Below are positions 53,160 to 62,171 of a stretch of DNA of 64,000 nucleotides, one piece after another. A program made the position numbers and the translations under genes. The notes beneath the pieces are model-generated. The model had not been told where the DNA came from. It saw only the letters and a list, made by a program, of their open reading frames with translations, and did no database searches. The DNA is taken from the NCBI RefSeq assembly GCF_000308655.1, contig NZ_BAGC01000035.1, positions 62,001 to 126,000 of the forward strand. The letters are read 5' to 3'. This stretch comes from Nocardia niigatensis NBRC 100131 (GTDB taxonomy: Bacteria; Actinomycetota; Actinomycetes; Mycobacteriales; Mycobacteriaceae). The stretch's first letter is position 1. The number at the start of each line of letters is the position of its first letter.

Positions 53160-54527
53160 TCAGGAACCAGAAGCCGAGGTTGCCGCTGTCGGGGAACCTC
53201 CTGCGCTGGAGCCGGATTCGGAATCCGCGCCGCCCGAACTGTGCGGGCGCGCGGATTTCCGAGCCCAGAGCGCGGTGAGTGGTTCGGAATCGCGGCGTAC
53301 GGCGATAGCGGTGGCGGCGAACAGGGCGAGGGTGAGCCAGATGTAGGCGTTGTGGTCCACGACGGCGAAGGGGCCGTGGCCGGGGAGGTCGAAGACGCTG
53401 CCGTAGTGCAGGTCCAGCAGATCGAAGACGCCGCCCGAGCAGACGAGGAAGACGGCGAGGAGGCCGGCGGCGGTGGGCAGGGAGCGGTGGCGCAGGGCGA
53501 GGTCGGCCAGGTAGATCAGCAGGGGAGCCAGCCAGACCCAGTGGTGGATCCAGCTGTAAGGGGAGACGACCGTACTGGTCAGGCCGCACAGGACGACGGC
53601 GGGGAGTTCGCGGCCGGTGAACGAGAGGCGGCGGGCCAGCAGCAAGCAGACCGCCGCGATGGCGAGAGCGGCTGCGAGCCACAGTATTTGGATGCCGCCG
53701 CCCGCACCCAGGGTGCGGGCGAGCATGCCGCGCAGGGATTCGTTCTGCGGGTTATCCGGGACACCGACGCGGGTCGGGTCGGCGAAGGCGCCACTCCAGA
53801 AGGTCAGCGAATCCTTCGGCAGCACAGCCAGACCGATCACCATGGTCGCGACCAGGGAGCCGGTCGCCGTGGCGGCGGCCCGGATTCGACGGGTGACCAG
53901 GAAATAGAGGATGAAGAAGGCCGGGGTGAGCTTGATGCCGGCCGCGATTCCGGTCAGCACGCCCTTGAAACGGGATGAATCGGGCAGTGCCATATCGGCC
54001 AGCACCAGAAGCAGCAGCAGGATGTTGACCTGGCCGAAGGCCACGGTCTCGCGGATCGGCTCGCACAGCAGCAGCAGGGCCGCGGCGGTCGGTCCCATGA
54101 TCAGCATGCGCCGGTCACGGCGATAACCGAGCACCGACAGTGCCGCCCAGACGGATCCGGTGAGCATGGCGAAATTCGCGAGGCCGCCGACCCAGGTGAA
54201 CAGCGTGCCGTGCAGTGCCGCCAGCGGCACGAACAGCAGTGCCGCGAACGGGGTGTACACGAACTCCCACACGCCGCGCGTGTGCCCGCGCAACGGGGTG
54301 TCGTACACCGAAACATCGTGCACCACACGGTCGGCCGCGATCTGATAGACGCCGAGATCGACCAGGTGCAGCATCGTGCGCGGCGCGGCCAGCAGCTGAC
54401 CGAGGTAGTACCACCCGGCCAATCCGCCCAGCACCGCTACCAGCCACACCGCGGCCGGTGGAATCGAGCGCCGCTGCGGCGCATCCTGATTCGTGGCGGT
54501 CACCTGTTCGACCGTCGACAACGGCAT
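53160..54527 (-). CDS. DUF2029 (GT87) polyprenol-phosphate mannosyltransferase-like membrane protein
   Basis: The protein has 455 residues with about ten membrane helices. An early extracytoplasmic loop holds DLGVYQIAADRVVHDVSVYD, with the acidic pair of GT-C enzymes, followed by WEFVYTPFAALLFVPLA. Later FGQVNILLLLLVLADMAL and SPYSWIHHWVWLAPLL are family hallmarks. Mycobacterial relatives (PimE and other alpha-1,2-mannosyltransferases) build PIM, LM and LAM. The last ~25 residues are low-complexity Ser/Gly/Ala. ATG 54527 is favoured over an upstream ATG at 54596. Confidence 0.88.
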   Translation of the reverse strand: MPLSTVEQVTATNQDAPQRRSIPPAAVWLVAVLGGLAGWYYLGQLLAAPRTMLHLVDLGVYQIAADRVVHDVSVYDTPLRGHTRGVWEFVYTPFAALLFVPLAALHGTLFTWVGGLANFAMLTGSVWAALSVLGYRRDRRMLIMGPTAAALLLLCEPIRETVAFGQVNILLLLLVLADMALPDSSRFKGVLTGIAAGIKLTPAFFILYFLVTRRIRAAATATGSLVATMVIGLAVLPKDSLTFWSGAFADPTRVGVPDNPQNESLRGMLARTLGAGGGIQILWLAAALAIAAVCLLLARRLSFTGRELPAVVLCGLTSTVVSPYSWIHHWVWLAPLLIYLADLALRHRSLPTAAGLLAVFLVCSGGVFDLLDLHYGSVFDLPGHGPFAVVDHNAYIWLTLALFAATAIAVRRDSEPLTALWARKSARPHSSGGADSESGSSAGGSPTAATSASGS

Positions 54528-54697
54528 CCACACACCCCCGGTTCCGGGCTTCCGACTGCCCGCCCCACCGTAGTGAGGCGCCCACGCGATCGCCACCCGG
54601 CCCCGGCGCGTAGGTGATGTCCGGGAGCGTCGAAATCGCCGGTTACCACCGGTCGGCGCGTGTCGCGAACCATTCCTGTGAATGTCTCGAGATGACC

Positions 54698-55732
54698 TCA
54701 GGGGCGGAGGAGGACCTTCAGGGAGCGACGCTGATCCATGGCGCGGTAGCCCTCGGCGGTCTCCTCGAGGGGGAGTTCGGTATCGAAGACCCGCCCCGGG
54801 TCCACGCTGCCGTCGAGGACTGCCGGAAGCAGGGTCTCGATGTAGGCGCGCGCGGGTGCGGGACCGCCGGTGAGGGTGATGTTGGGGCCGAAGAGGGGCC
54901 AGCCGACCGGAGCCTCGTCGTATTGCGGGACGCCGACACGGCTGATCACGCCGCCGGGCCGGACCACGCCCAGGGCTTGCTGGTAGGCGGGCAGATGGCC
55001 GACCGCTTCGATGACGACGTGAGTGCCGTCGCCCCGGGTCAATTCGCGTACCGCGGCGATACCCTCGTCACCGCGCTCGGCGACGACATCGGTGGCTCCG
55101 AACTCGCGGCCCAGGTCGGTGCGTTCCTTGTGGCGGCCCATGAGGATGACGCGCGGTGCGCCCAGCTGTCGTGCGGACAGCACGCCCATGAGACCGACCG
55201 CGCCGTCGCCGATCACGGTCACGGTGGTGTCCGCGCCGACCCGCGCCTTCACCGCCGCGTGATAGCCGGTGCCGTAGACGTCCGACAGTGTCAGCAGCGA
55301 TGGGATCAGCGGCGAGTTCTCCTCGACCGGCACCGGGACGAGGGTCCCGTCGGCGAGTGGCACGCGGACGGCCTCGGCCTGGCCGCCGCGGACGTCGCCC
55401 GCGTTCCAGAATCCGCCGTGGCGGCACGAGGTCTGCAAGCCTTCGCGGCAGAAATCGCAGGTGCCGTCGGACCAGGCGAACGGGGCGATGACGAACTCGC
55501 CCTTGCGGACCGAGCGGACCTCACTGCCGATGTCCTCGACGATGCCGACGAACTCGTGCCCCATGGATCGGCCGCGCTCCGAGACCGGCATGTTGTGGTA
55601 GGGATGCAGATCCGATCCGCACACGCAGCTGCGGACCACCCGGACCAGGGCGTCGGTCGGGTGCTGGATGCCGGGGTCGGGAGCGTCGATGACGCGGACG
55701 TCACCGGCACCGTACATGTAGGTCGCTCGCAT
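54698..55732 (-). CDS. Zinc-dependent alcohol dehydrogenase-family protein
   Basis: The protein has 344 residues. The catalytic zinc site shows in SCVCGSDLHPYH and GRSMGHEFVGIVEDIG, and the structural site in GTCDFCREGLQTSC. The Rossmann motif is VIGDGAVGLMGVLSA. It belongs to the medium-chain dehydrogenase superfamily and would oxidise an alcohol or reduce an aldehyde with NAD(P). A cupin gene lies 29 bases upstream on the same strand, so the two form a probable operon often seen together in actinobacteria. Confidence 0.9.
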   Translation of the reverse strand: MRATYMYGAGDVRVIDAPDPGIQHPTDALVRVVRSCVCGSDLHPYHNMPVSERGRSMGHEFVGIVEDIGSEVRSVRKGEFVIAPFAWSDGTCDFCREGLQTSCRHGGFWNAGDVRGGQAEAVRVPLADGTLVPVPVEENSPLIPSLLTLSDVYGTGYHAAVKARVGADTTVTVIGDGAVGLMGVLSARQLGAPRVILMGRHKERTDLGREFGATDVVAERGDEGIAAVRELTRGDGTHVVIEAVGHLPAYQQALGVVRPGGVISRVGVPQYDEAPVGWPLFGPNITLTGGPAPARAYIETLLPAVLDGSVDPGRVFDTELPLEETAEGYRAMDQRRSLKVLLRP

Positions 55733-55761
55733 GAGACTCCTTCGCTCGGTGCCGATTTCGG

Positions 55762-56184
55762 TCAGTGCTGGGGGAGGTGCGCGGCGGCGTGGGCGTAGTC
55801 GTCGCCGGTGACGTGTTCGCCCCAGGTGGTTTCGGGCTGGTCGGGGTCGCCGGTGCCCTCCCAGATGGCGAGGTGGCTCATGAAGCGGTCGGAAACCGCT
55901 CCGTGCCAATGCCATTCGCCGGGCGGGGTGTGGACGGTGTCGCCGGGCCGCATCACGATGACGCGGCCGTTGCGGGTGGCGACCAGTCCGATGCCCTCGG
56001 TGACGTGCAGCGTCTGCCCGACCGCGTGGGTGTGCCAGGCGGTGCGGGCGCACGGCGCGAAGCGGACGGTGTTGATCCGGGTTCGTGACGGTTCCTCGCC
56101 CCTGTAGATCTGGTCGAACCAGACATCGCCGGTGAACCAGTCGGCCGGGCCCTTCCCGGTGGGCGGGTTGGTCAGGCGTTCCAT
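55762..56184 (-). CDS. Cupin-domain protein
   Basis: The protein has 140 residues. Cupin motif 1 reads ARTAWHTHAVGQTLHVTEG, and motif 2 PGDTVHTPPGEWHWHGAV; the histidines would bind a metal. It resembles YhhW/carboxymuconolactone-associated cupins that accompany alcohol dehydrogenases. GGAGGAGAACGC precedes the ATG at 56184. It is the first gene of the pair with the alcohol dehydrogenase. Confidence 0.88.
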   Translation of the reverse strand: MERLTNPPTGKGPADWFTGDVWFDQIYRGEEPSRTRINTVRFAPCARTAWHTHAVGQTLHVTEGIGLVATRNGRVIVMRPGDTVHTPPGEWHWHGAVSDRFMSHLAIWEGTGDPDQPETTWGEHVTGDDYAHAAAHLPQH

Positions 56185-56313
56185 GCGTTCTCCTCCGATC
56201 GAAGAAGTCATCACAGCTGATTATTTGCCACCTGCCGAATCCGCTTCCGCCCGACCCGATGGTTCGGGCCAGGATCGCTCGTAGATGCCGGTCGGTCTGC
56301 CGCAGGCGATCAC

Positions 56314-56500
56314 GTGTCCACTGACGGCTACCGGACCTTCCAGTCGGCTGATCGCGACCTGTTCCTGGCGCTCCAGCACAACGGCCGGGCCAGCTACCGG
56401 GATCTGGCCCGCGACCTTCTCGGCCGTACGGCCAATGCGCTCAATGATGCGGTCGTCGTCGACCAGCGCCTCGTGTTCCGAGCGTTCAAGTCGTGGGGCG
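56314..56500 (+). pseudogene. N-terminal remnant of an Lrp/AsnC-type regulator
   Basis: From GTG 56314 the frame reads FQSADRDLFLALQHNGRASY and RDLARDLLGRTANALNDAVV, matching the Lrp/AsnC helix-turn-helix (D..L..ALQ..GRASYRDLAR). It then loses similarity near 56470 and no RAM/effector domain follows. The frame runs on antisense to the next gene. The remainder of 56185-56604 holds nothing else. Confidence 0.5.
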
Positions 56501-56604
56501 GCTGCTGGACAGCTCGGGGCATGCGGTCGGTGCCGGTCAACCCGTGGGCGGCGGCGGGCGGCTGTAGAATCGAGAGCCGGTGCCGTGCAGCGGCTCTCGA
56601 TCGT

Positions 56605-58089
56605 TTACCCGTCGTGGACGGCGATCAGGCCCGGGATCACACCGAGATACGCGGTGCTGTCGGGGCCGATCGTGATTCCGGCGTAGTTGTTGTTGAATCC
56701 GGGGCCGGTGCCGGTGAGCTGCTTCCAGACCGTTGCTCCGGTGCGGAAATCGAGGGCCGTGAAATACCAGGGATCGCTGACGTCGGTGCCCTTGGTGTAG
56801 GTGTAGATCAGGCCGGTGGCCAGCGACAGCTTGGGCACCACGGTGGGCGCGGCCGCGGTCGTATTGGCCCACACCTGATGGCAGCCATTGCCATCGGGAT
56901 CGATATCGATGCGGGCGAATCCAGGGGTGGTGGTCTTGCCCAGCAGGGTGGCCTCGGGCCCGGTGTAGCCGTAGTTGTTCTCCACGATCAGCGCATTGCC
57001 CGCTGAGATCAACGAGTTCTCGGTATCGCTTGTCCCGGCGCCGAACACGGGCACCGCGCATACCTGACGCTGGGCCGCCCCGGGCGCGGTGCGGTAGACG
57101 ACGACGTTCATCGGATCGGCGTTGTCGGTGATGGCGACATAGCCACCGGACAGGATGGTGGGCGTCGTGCCCGTGCCGTCATCGACCTGGCCGGGCTTGT
57201 GCTGTCCACTGTTGGCGTAGGCGACCCGCCAGGTGATGGCGGGTTCGCCACCGGGCCCGGCATCGAAGCGCAGCAGCTCTCGGTTGGTGGCGATGTACAC
57301 ATCGCCGTCATTGCCGACCGCGAAGGAGTTCTCGATCTCGCCCTCGGCGCCTTCGCCGAGCCGGATCACCTGTGCGGCACCGGTGTTCAGGTCGAGGGTG
57401 CCGACCACGCCGTCGGTCCGGGTGACGAACCAGAGCAGGCCGTTGCTGTCGGGCAGCGCCGAGTTGAAGGTCTCCCCGGGCCGCAGCACACCGGTCAGGT
57501 CGTAATCGTGGTCGAGGGTGAAACCGTCGCCGCCGGGATTCTCGGCGAACACCCGGATGTGGCCGTCGCGAGACGCGATCACCGCACGATCGGCATTGTC
57601 CAGATAGAAGTAGGCGCCGCCGGTGAAGTTGCCGAAGGCCCCCGGCCGCAGGAACGCGCCCGGATCGCCCGGCAATGCGCTGCGGCCCAGCACGTTCAAG
57701 GTGACCGGGTCGAGCAGATACAGCGCGGGGGAGGGCCCGATGCAGGTCGTGACGATGCGGCCGGCGCGGTCGAAGGTGATCGATCCGCACTCCCCGCCGA
57801 TCACCGCCGACACCACGCGGGGGTCGTGCCCGAGCGGTCCCGGCCGGGTGCTGGTGTTGCTCATCCACCCGTCGTCGTGGATGCCGGAGTTGCCGTTGGG
57901 CGCGAGATACGGGTGCTGCGGCACCGGCGGCACATCGGTGACCGGTTGTGCCACAGCCGGATTGCCGGCGAATCCGGCCGGTGCCCCGGGCACGGCGGGA
58001 ATCGGGAGGGCGGCCGCGGTCCCGGCTACTGTGGCGAGCAGTCCGGCGGTGGCACCGGTGACGAGGTTCGCCCGGACGCTATTTCGCAC
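56605..58089 (-). CDS. Secreted beta-propeller-like protein, unknown function
   Basis: The protein has 494 residues with an N-terminal signal peptide (NLVTGATAGLLATVAGTAAALP) and no other membrane segment. Repeated strands of the type ALYLLDPVTLNVLGRSALPG and VGTLDLNTGAAQVIRLGEG (in part) suggest a six- or seven-bladed propeller, like quinoprotein or SMP-30-like folds. Its start overlaps the sulfatase stop by 11 bases. It may bind or process the same extracellular substrate as the sulfatase. No catalytic motif is recognised. Confidence 0.8.
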   Translation of the reverse strand: MRNSVRANLVTGATAGLLATVAGTAAALPIPAVPGAPAGFAGNPAVAQPVTDVPPVPQHPYLAPNGNSGIHDDGWMSNTSTRPGPLGHDPRVVSAVIGGECGSITFDRAGRIVTTCIGPSPALYLLDPVTLNVLGRSALPGDPGAFLRPGAFGNFTGGAYFYLDNADRAVIASRDGHIRVFAENPGGDGFTLDHDYDLTGVLRPGETFNSALPDSNGLLWFVTRTDGVVGTLDLNTGAAQVIRLGEGAEGEIENSFAVGNDGDVYIATNRELLRFDAGPGGEPAITWRVAYANSGQHKPGQVDDGTGTTPTILSGGYVAITDNADPMNVVVYRTAPGAAQRQVCAVPVFGAGTSDTENSLISAGNALIVENNYGYTGPEATLLGKTTTPGFARIDIDPDGNGCHQVWANTTAAAPTVVPKLSLATGLIYTYTKGTDVSDPWYFTALDFRTGATVWKQLTGTGPGFNNNYAGITIGPDSTAYLGVIPGLIAVHDG

Positions 58090-59725
58090 CGATACCGTCC
58101 CGCAGGAAGTCGGAGAGCTGCTCGCCGAAGGGCTTCGCCGTCTGGGTGTTGTAATCGTTCCATCCGTCCTGCTGGGCCTGCTGCAGATAGGCGGGTAGCG
58201 GCTGGTGCAGTTCGGTGCTGACCGCCTCGTCGTGCAACCGGCTCATGGTGTCGCGCAGGTCGCTGCCGACGGCCGCGACATTGTCCAGTTCGAGCTGTCC
58301 GTCCTGGGTCGCGTAGTCGTAGAGCTCGTACTCCTCCTGCTCGGCGGGGTCGATCTGCGCGGAACCCGGTACCCAGTGCGAGTATCGGACGAACTTGGCA
58401 TCCGCAGTCCGCAGTGCGATGACATGACCGGGTGCGTCGCCGTTGAACCGGACCGCCGCCTCCTCGATGGAGTGCTCGTCGGTGGTGTGCAGAATCCATG
58501 GCCGCCCGGGTGCGCGCGGATCGGCGGCCACCGAGGCGATGTCGTGCCGGCCGGCCAGGTGCGCGTACCGGTCGTCGGCCCGCCAGCCGTTGCCGCCGGT
58601 GCCGATGGTGAGCAGCAGTGCGGCCAGGTCGATGCTGGAGGTCAGCTGGTCGCGGGTGCCGGGCGCGGCGGTCAGCTGACCGCGCGGGTCATGGATGAAC
58701 AGCGGCACGCGGATCGCCTCGTCGTAGGCGCCGCCACCCTTGCCGTGCAGGCCGTGCGACCCGGCATAGTCGCCGTGATCGGAGGTGAACACCACGACCG
58801 TGTTCGCCGCGACCTCCGGCTGGGTCGCCAATTCGTCGAGCACGCGCCCGATCTGGATGTCGACCTGCTGCTGGAACCACAGGTAGAGGTTGCGCATGTC
58901 GATCCACTCCTGGTCGGCACCGGGCGTGCCGTAGGGTGCCAGCCCGAACGTCGCGGCCGATACCTCCACCAGGGCCTTCTGCAGCCGCGGCTTACGCGAG
59001 AGCTGTTCGAGGGTTTCGAAATTGCCCGGCAGGTCATTGATCCAGCGCGGAATGTTGTTGAACGCCAGCGTGCGTCGCGTCCAGCGGGGCCACCACTGGA
59101 TGTCGTGTGGGTTGACCAGCGACACCGTCGTGCACCAGGGGCCTTGTCCCGCATCGGTATTGAACCAGTCGACGAACTGGTCGACTATGCGCCCGTCCAT
59201 CTGCAGGCCCTGCTCGGGCGCGCCGTTCGGCGAGGGGTAGGTGCCGCCGTCGAAGCCGTAGCGATCCAGGCCGCCGGGAGTGGTGTCGGCGTAGTGGCCC
59301 AGATGCCATTTGCCCCACCAGGAGGTGCGGTAGCCCTGTTCCCGCAGCATGGACCCCCAGGTCGGGAAGGCCGCCGCGAGCTCCGACTGCGAGGTGGACA
59401 GGCAGCCGGTCTGATGCGAGTACAGGCCGGTGACCAGCGCCCCGCGCGAGGGGGTGCAGTCGTTGGCGGCGGTGTAGTGCTGCTCGAAGGAGACCGACTT
59501 GCTCCGCAGCGCTGCGATATTCGGCAGGATGGTGTCGAGCACCGACTGCTCGGGGAACCACATCGGGCTACGCATCTCGTCGACCAGGACCACCAGGATA
59601 TTGGGACGGTCCGGATGAGCGTCCATGCGCCGCGGTGTCGCGGCGGCCGGGCCGGTGGCGGCGACCGCGGCGGCGGTGGCCCCGGCCATCGCGCCGGTGC
59701 CGAAAAATCCTCGCCTGCTGATCAT
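58079..59725 (-). CDS. Tat-exported sulfatase
   Basis: The protein has 548 residues. A twin-arginine leader (SRRGFFGTGAMAGATAAAVAA) indicates export in folded form. The formylglycine motif is NDCTPSRGALVTGLYSHQTG (Cys90), fitting C-x-P-S-R. Metal ligands appear in LVVLVDEMRSP (one Asp replaced by Glu) and VVVFTSDHGDYAGSHGLHGK. It hydrolyses a sulfate (or phosphonate) ester outside the membrane. ATGA overlap with the dehalogenase gene upstream and an 11-base overlap with the propeller gene downstream make a tightly coupled operon. Confidence 0.93.
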   Translation of the reverse strand: MISRRGFFGTGAMAGATAAAVAATGPAAATPRRMDAHPDRPNILVVLVDEMRSPMWFPEQSVLDTILPNIAALRSKSVSFEQHYTAANDCTPSRGALVTGLYSHQTGCLSTSQSELAAAFPTWGSMLREQGYRTSWWGKWHLGHYADTTPGGLDRYGFDGGTYPSPNGAPEQGLQMDGRIVDQFVDWFNTDAGQGPWCTTVSLVNPHDIQWWPRWTRRTLAFNNIPRWINDLPGNFETLEQLSRKPRLQKALVEVSAATFGLAPYGTPGADQEWIDMRNLYLWFQQQVDIQIGRVLDELATQPEVAANTVVVFTSDHGDYAGSHGLHGKGGGAYDEAIRVPLFIHDPRGQLTAAPGTRDQLTSSIDLAALLLTIGTGGNGWRADDRYAHLAGRHDIASVAADPRAPGRPWILHTTDEHSIEEAAVRFNGDAPGHVIALRTADAKFVRYSHWVPGSAQIDPAEQEEYELYDYATQDGQLELDNVAAVGSDLRDTMSRLHDEAVSTELHQPLPAYLQQAQQDGWNDYNTQTAKPFGEQLSDFLRDGIGAK

Positions 59726-60669
59726 TTCGCGGATCCTCCAGTGTTGTCGGGAGTCGGGTTGGCGGCGATGAACTCGGCGACCACTGCCGCGAGTTCCGGC
59801 CCGCGGTCCTCCTGCAGGAAGTGACCGGCGCCGACGATCGTGGTGTGGGGCTGACCGGCGGCGCCGGGCACCCGCTCCTGGAAGATGCGGTGGCCGCCCG
59901 CGGTGATCGGGTCTCCGTCGGAGAAGGCGGTGAGTACCGGTTTTCCGAAGTGCGCCAGCTGTTCCCACGCCTGTTTGTTGGCGGGACCGGCGGGATCGTC
60001 GGGACGGGTGGGGACCAGTAGCGGGAAGGCTCGTGCGCCCGCCTTGTAGGTCTCGTCCGGGAAGGGGGCGTCGTAGGCGGCCACTACGTCGGGGGAGAGC
60101 TCGGTATGGCAGCCGCCCGCGATGATGCCGCCGACCGGGAATTCCGGGGTCTCCTGCGAGAACCGCTGCCAGGCGCTGAAGGCGTCGGTCAGTTTGGCCT
60201 CGCCCGTGGGCAGGCCGGTGTTGGCGACCACCACCCGGGCGAAGCGGTCGGGATGCTCGGCGACCAGTCGCAGGCCGAGCAGTCCGCCCCAGTCCTGGCA
60301 GACCAGGGTGATCCCGGACAGGTCCAGGTGGTCGAACAGTGCCTCGCGTAGCCATTCGACGTGGCGGGCATAGGTGTAGTCGGCGCGGTCGGCGGGCTTG
60401 TCGCTACGGCCGAAACCGATGAGATCCGGTGCGACGCAGCGTTTCCCGGCTGCGACCAGCGGCGGGATCAGATGGCGGTACAGAAAGCTCCAGGACGGTT
60501 CGCCGTGCAGCAGCAGGACGACCTCACCGTCGCGCGGGCCCTCGTCGAGGTAGTGCGACCGCAAGCGGGTTGCGCTGCCGTCGCCCGCCTCGACCTCGAG
60601 GTAGTGGGGTTCGAAAGGGAAGTCCGGCAGATCGGCGAACCGTTCGTCCGGTGTCCGCAGTGCGTGCAT
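59722..60669 (-). CDS. Haloalkane dehalogenase-like alpha/beta hydrolase (HLD-I, DhlA-like)
   Basis: The protein has 315 residues. The nucleophile is Asp126 in LVCQDWGGLLGLR with the halide-binding Trp next to it; HGEPSWSFLYR is the oxyanion loop. The acid lies in AFSDGDPIT (about 262) and the base in VGAGHFLQEDRG (about 291). Spacing closely follows DhlA (124/260/289). It would replace halide with hydroxyl in haloalkanes, or act on a related substrate. It leads an operon with a sulfatase and a propeller protein and is divergent from a TetR gene. Confidence 0.9.
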   Translation of the reverse strand: MHALRTPDERFADLPDFPFEPHYLEVEAGDGSATRLRSHYLDEGPRDGEVVLLLHGEPSWSFLYRHLIPPLVAAGKRCVAPDLIGFGRSDKPADRADYTYARHVEWLREALFDHLDLSGITLVCQDWGGLLGLRLVAEHPDRFARVVVANTGLPTGEAKLTDAFSAWQRFSQETPEFPVGGIIAGGCHTELSPDVVAAYDAPFPDETYKAGARAFPLLVPTRPDDPAGPANKQAWEQLAHFGKPVLTAFSDGDPITAGGHRIFQERVPGAAGQPHTTIVGAGHFLQEDRGPELAAVVAEFIAANPTPDNTGGSAK

Positions 60670-60687
60670 GGGGCCGACGATAATGTT

Positions 60688-60706
60688 GTTGCATGATGTC
60701 TGCAAC
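60688..60706. promoter_or_regulatory. Probable TetR operator before the dehalogenase operon
   Basis: GTTGCA (60688-60693) and TGCAAC (60701-60706) form an inverted repeat with a 7-base centre. It lies 19 bases upstream of the dehalogenase start and 31 bases before the TetR start. Confidence 0.55.
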
Positions 60707-60736
60707 TTCTTCGGGGCGCGTGTAGCGTGGCCGTCG

Positions 60737-61294
60737 ATGGATGGACGGACCGCACGAGGTGCCAAGAACCGTCAGGCGGTGCTCGAGGCCGCCCTGGCGT
60801 TGATCGACGAGGGCACGCTACAGCCCACCGCGCAGGCTGTGGCCGAACGCGCGGGCGTGGCGACCCGCTCGGTGTATCACCATTTCCGCGACCTGGAGAC
60901 GCTGTATCTGGATGCCGCGCAGACTCAGATCGCCCGGCACTGGGTCGTGCTCATGGAGCCCGTGAACGGGGAACTCACCGAACGCATCGATCGACTCGTC
61001 GCGCTGCGGGCCGAACTGTTCGAGCGGGTGTCGGCCACCCGTCGCGCGGCACTGCTGCGCGAACACGAATCCCCCGTCCTCTCCGAACGATTGGACGAGA
61101 GCCGTGCCGCACTGCGGGCCCACCTGCGCACGCATCTTCCCGAACTCGAGAACCTCGACGCCCCCGTCCGCGAGGCCGCCTACGCTCTCTGCTCCTGGGA
61201 ATCCTGGGATGTCCTGCGCCGCCACCAGTCCCTGTCCGTAGCCGACGCCCGCGCCTCGGTGACAACCGTCCTCACCCGCCTGCTCACCGGCTGA
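60737..61294 (+). CDS. TetR-family transcriptional regulator
   Basis: The protein has 185 residues. The helix-turn-helix is PTAQAVAERAGVATRSVYHHFRDLETLYL (in part: VAERAGVATRSVYHHF), typical of TetR. The rest is helical. It is divergent from the dehalogenase-sulfatase operon with a dyad in between, so it is probably its substrate-responsive repressor. ATG 60737 and a GTG at 60725 are both possible; no good ribosome site is visible. Confidence 0.88.
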   Translation: MDGRTARGAKNRQAVLEAALALIDEGTLQPTAQAVAERAGVATRSVYHHFRDLETLYLDAAQTQIARHWVVLMEPVNGELTERIDRLVALRAELFERVSATRRAALLREHESPVLSERLDESRAALRAHLRTHLPELENLDAPVREAAYALCSWESWDVLRRHQSLSVADARASVTTVLTRLLTG

Positions 61295-61441
61295 GTGGGC
61301 CACTCGAAAGTGGCCCTCGTCGATCGACCGCACCGAACTCATCGCCGGCCACCCCTTCGCCGCGCGCTGACCGCATCGCACGAATCCGTCGAATACGCTT
61401 CCGGACATAGCCGAGATACCCACCGGAGGAAGGACGCTCCC

Positions 61442-62071
61442 TTGGCATCAGACGACTACGCCATGACCCGCCGCTGCCTGCACGGCGTGGCCGAACTTCT
61501 GATGGCAGGGCCGCAATACCGTGCCCACGGCACCATCAAGCTGCGCCCCGCCGCCGGGGGATTCGCCACGATCCATCCTCCGTTCATCGCGGTGGACGGC
61601 GACCTCCTGCTGGTCGCCGGCACGGTGATCGGAAAGCTCAGCGGCACAACCTATGCCGACCTCGCGGCCCATGCCGGAATCGACGCCGGCGCACCCGCGG
61701 ACCTGTACGCCGACTCCTCCGGCTGCATACTCACCGACCCCATCCAGGTCGACTTCGACCACGCCCACACCGTCGCCCGCGCCTTCGACTGGGGCAACCG
61801 GGCCCTACGCCGCCTCGAGCCCGCCGAAACCCCCGTCCTCTGGCCCGAACACTTCGACCTGGCCATCACCGCCGACCGCATCAACTACGGCGTCTCACCC
61901 GGCGACTCCCACATCCCCGCCCCCTACGCCTACGTAGGCCCCCGGGACCAGCCCACCGGCCCCTTCTGGAACGAATCCTTCGGCGCCGCACGCACACTCA
62001 CCTCCCTGGGTGATGCGAACGCGGTTTACGAGTTCTTCGTCGAGGGCCGCGACCGCGCCGGCGAATCGTGA
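61442..62071 (+). CDS. Conserved hypothetical protein
   Basis: The protein has 209 residues from a TTG start (61442), favoured by GGAGGAAGGA 8-17 bases upstream; ATG 61463 is the alternative. Segments such as RAHGTIKLRPAAGGFATIHP and FIAVDGDLLLVAG suggest a beta-rich fold. FDWGNRALRRLEPAETPVLW and YGVSPGDSHIPAPYAYVGP are distinctive. Similar proteins occur in many actinobacteria without assigned function. It stands alone between the TetR gene and the WD40 gene. Confidence 0.75.
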   Translation: MASDDYAMTRRCLHGVAELLMAGPQYRAHGTIKLRPAAGGFATIHPPFIAVDGDLLLVAGTVIGKLSGTTYADLAAHAGIDAGAPADLYADSSGCILTDPIQVDFDHAHTVARAFDWGNRALRRLEPAETPVLWPEHFDLAITADRINYGVSPGDSHIPAPYAYVGPRDQPTGPFWNESFGAARTLTSLGDANAVYEFFVEGRDRAGES

Positions 62072-62171
62072 CAATTACGGACCTCTGGTCACTGTTGAAT
62101 GTGGGCGCCCCAGGATATGACCTGATTCGTTGCCGGGGACATGAGATCGCCGTTCCACCGGAGGTTTTCGA

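Noticed and set aside
58205..59824. 539-codon plus-strand frame
   Set aside because: Antisense to the sulfatase with its intact catalytic motif; no domain recognised.
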